From contig JBDSOT010000013.1 of assembly GCA_039914705.1 (NCBI GenBank), positions 1 to 7,435 of the forward strand: 7,435 nucleotides of DNA, in the 5' to 3' direction. Source of the DNA: JBDSTW01 sp039914705. Lineage in GTDB: Bacteria > Pseudomonadota > Gammaproteobacteria > SURF-13. Position 1 is the first letter of the stretch. Every line of letters begins with the position of its first letter. Shown here in pieces: positions 6,275 to 7,435 of the stretch. Under the pieces are notes generated by a model. It was not told where the DNA came from and did not search any database. It saw only the letters and a list, made by a program, of their open reading frames with translations. The position numbers and the translations under genes are program-made.

Positions 6275-7054
6275 TTAACAGAGCACGGGGATGGGGAGAA
6301 GGCGCGGCAAGACAAAGCGCGCTGGGTAATCAACCGCCGCCAGCGTCAGACCCTGCGGCGGCGCAGTGACACCGCCCAAGGTGCGATCACGTGCCAATAA
6401 AACCTCACGCGCCCAGTCCGGCGCGCGCTCGCCCGCGCCGATGGTCATCAACACGCCGGCAATATTGCGCACCATATGTTGCAAGAAGGCGTTGGCCACA
6501 ATGTCGATGACAATTAATTCTGCATGACGCGTCACCTCCAGGCGACGCAGCTCGCGCACCGGGTTCTTCGCCTGACAGGACACGGCGCGGAACGAGGAAA
6601 AATCGTGCGTACCAAGCAGATGCTGTGCACCCGCCGCCATGCGCTCGGCATCGAGCGGCCGGTACTCCCAACTGGTACGCCCCTGCAACAGGGCCGGGCG
6701 CACGGCACGGTTGAATATTACATAGCGATAATAACGCGCCGTAGCGGAAAAGCGCGCGTGAAAATCATCGCTGATGGGTTTTGCCCAGTTGATGCTGATC
6801 TGTTTCGGCAGATTGGCATTAGCACCGAATACCCATGAATGCGCCGTGCGCGTCACCTCGGTATCAAAGTGAATGACCTGCCCGGAGGCATGCACACCGC
6901 TGTCAGTGCGCCCGGCGGTAATGACTCGGATCGGCTGATTTGCGACCTTGGACAAGGCCTGCTCCACGCAGGCCTGCACGGTGCGCACGCCGTCCTGGAT
7001 CTGCCAGCCGCAGAAATCGGAGCCGTCGTATTCAACACCCAGGGCAATTCTCAT
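6275..7054 (-). CDS. truA: tRNA pseudouridine(38-40) synthase
   Basis: TruA converts uridines at positions 38, 39 and/or 40 of the tRNA anticodon stem-loop to pseudouridine. The 259-residue protein is of normal length. Motifs in order: MRIALGVEYDGSDFCGWQ (1-18), AGRTDSGVHA (47-56) with catalytic Asp51, FHARFSATARYYRYVI (98-113), HDFSSFRA (150-157), FLQHMVRNIAG (190-200) and TAPPQGLTL (230-238). I choose the ATG at 7054, as MRIAL is the typical TruA start; a TTG four codons upstream is possible. Neither has a strong Shine-Dalgarno sequence. In E. coli truA (hisT) also lies upstream of accD-folC-dedD, and truA-trpF adjacency is common in gamma- and betaproteobacteria. It is the first fully contained gene of the block. 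Confidence 0.98.
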   Translation of the reverse strand: MRIALGVEYDGSDFCGWQIQDGVRTVQACVEQALSKVANQPIRVITAGRTDSGVHASGQVIHFDTEVTRTAHSWVFGANANLPKQISINWAKPISDDFHARFSATARYYRYVIFNRAVRPALLQGRTSWEYRPLDAERMAAGAQHLLGTHDFSSFRAVSCQAKNPVRELRRLEVTRHAELIVIDIVANAFLQHMVRNIAGVLMTIGAGERAPDWAREVLLARDRTLGGVTAPPQGLTLAAVDYPARFVLPRLLPIPVLC

Positions 7055-7170
7055 GGATAAGCACAATCACGGTAAGTTGAGGTGTAGCGGAGCGCCATCT
7101 TGCAGGAGCGGGCAACGAGCGTCAATCCGCACAGCCGTCAAGCGTGCTTGGATCAGCCCGTACGCATCGC
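7055..7170. other. Intergenic region upstream of truA
   Basis: A 116-bp gap between the unidentified membrane-protein gene and truA. On the minus strand TTGACG occurs twice (around 7133-7138 and 7117-7122), each a fair -35-like hexamer, but no acceptable -10 lies 16-18 bp after either. There is a small inverted repeat CAAGC-AC-GCTTG, too short for a terminator. No Trp-rich leader peptide or attenuator was found. Confidence 0.4.
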
Positions 7171-7435
7171 TTAACCTGCCAGCCAGAAAATAACGCCCAG
7201 CAGCAGTGGGTAAAACCATTGATAGACGGGGGGATGTCCATAATCGGGAATCTCGATGGCTTGACAGGGGGTTTGTTCGGCGCGACTTATGACACTCTGA
7301 AACAGGTCCGCGGCCACATTGCCGATACGGGCTATGACATTGAGTCCCGTCTCGGCGCTCTTGCGCTGTCTCAAGATTTGCTGTGCCTCGACGACTGTCT
7401 CCAGGGTGAGTACCATGCGCACCGCCAACCGGTCT
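7171..7435 (-). CDS. Unrecognised protein with C-terminal membrane segment (may be partial at right edge)
   Basis: The frame is open from the right edge to the TAA at 7173-7171. The visible part has a hydrophilic, probably helical segment (LETVVEAQQILRQRKSAE and onward), a Pro-containing stretch (IEIPDYGHPPVYQ), and a hydrophobic C-terminus WFYPLLLGVIFWLAG, which looks like a C-terminal membrane anchor or a last transmembrane helix. An ATG at 7416 preceded by a GGCGGT-like sequence would give a complete 81-residue protein, but the frame remains open upstream, so this may be only the C-terminal end of a longer one. I do not recognise the family. The common neighbour here, FimV, does not end in a membrane helix and does not match. 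The frame carries several codons such as AGA, ATA, GGA and AGT, but still looks coding. Confidence 0.6.
   Translation of the reverse strand, partial: DRLAVRMVLTLETVVEAQQILRQRKSAETGLNVIARIGNVAADLFQSVISRAEQTPCQAIEIPDYGHPPVYQWFYPLLLGVIFWLAG

Noticed and set aside
6244..6333. 30-codon N-terminal extension of trpF into truA
   Set aside because: It starts at TTG, overlaps the truA C-terminus and has no resemblance to TrpF; the ATG at 6243 gives the canonical start with a ribosome site.
7105..7140. TTGACG hexamers upstream of truA as a promoter
   Set aside because: No -10-like hexamer lies at 16-18 bp from either copy; the region between is GC-rich.
7067..7219. 50-codon minus-strand frame ending 12 bp before truA, overlapping the end of the unidentified gene
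   Set aside because: No ribosome site, no recognisable features, and upstream in the same frame it is Ser/Arg-rich as in shadow frames. A frameshifted C-terminus of the upstream gene cannot be excluded but nothing supports it.
1..7435. Mobile element, CRISPR array, tRNA/rRNA, toxin-antitoxin or defence system
   Set aside because: Apart from the short gaps, the window is filled by recognised housekeeping genes and one unidentified small membrane protein; no terminal repeats, spaced arrays or RNA-gene signatures were seen.

Overview
The window is a stretch of conserved proteobacterial housekeeping genes, all read on the minus strand (right to left). In transcription order: the 3' end of an unrecognised gene for a small protein with a C-terminal membrane segment; truA (tRNA pseudouridine synthase); trpF, trpB and trpA (the last steps of tryptophan synthesis); accD (acetyl-CoA carboxylase beta subunit); folC (folylpolyglutamate/dihydrofolate synthase); a DedD-like SPOR-domain protein; and cvpA, cut by the left edge. 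From family knowledge, truA-trpFBA-accD-folC-SPOR-cvpA(-purF) is a familiar order in beta- and gammaproteobacteria. E. coli keeps truA-dedA-accD-folC-dedD-cvpA-purF without the trp genes. The GC-rich coding sequence and protein features fit an environmental gamma- or betaproteobacterium; I cannot name a genus.

Layout and coupling: trpF, trpB and trpA are tightly packed. trpB starts with GTG inside the end of trpF (14-nt overlap) behind a good Shine-Dalgarno sequence, and trpA starts in an ATGA overlap with the trpB stop. truA and trpF are 31 nt apart. The genes downstream of trpA are separated by short gaps of 68 bp (trpA-accD), 96 bp (accD-folC), 76 bp (folC-SPOR) and 148 bp (SPOR-cvpA). No convincing rho-independent terminator was seen, so the block could be transcribed as one unit with weak internal promoters. 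There is no gene-free stretch longer than 300 bp.

How the genes work together: trpFBA convert phosphoribosylanthranilate to its carboxyphenylamino isomer (TrpF) and later indole-glycerol phosphate to tryptophan (TrpAB). The trpE, G, D and C genes are not in this window. AccD supplies half of the carboxyltransferase for malonyl-CoA, FolC charges folates with glutamate, the SPOR protein probably acts at the division septum, and CvpA is an inner-membrane protein. They look like a conserved growth-related neighbourhood rather than one pathway.

I found no mobile element, CRISPR array, RNA gene or defence-like system. The features most worth a second look are small: a 12-bp motif recurring in two intergenic gaps (with a 14-bp tandem structure before accD), a perfect TATAAT lying over the folC stop codon, an N-terminally extended TrpA, and the unidentified membrane-anchored protein next to truA.
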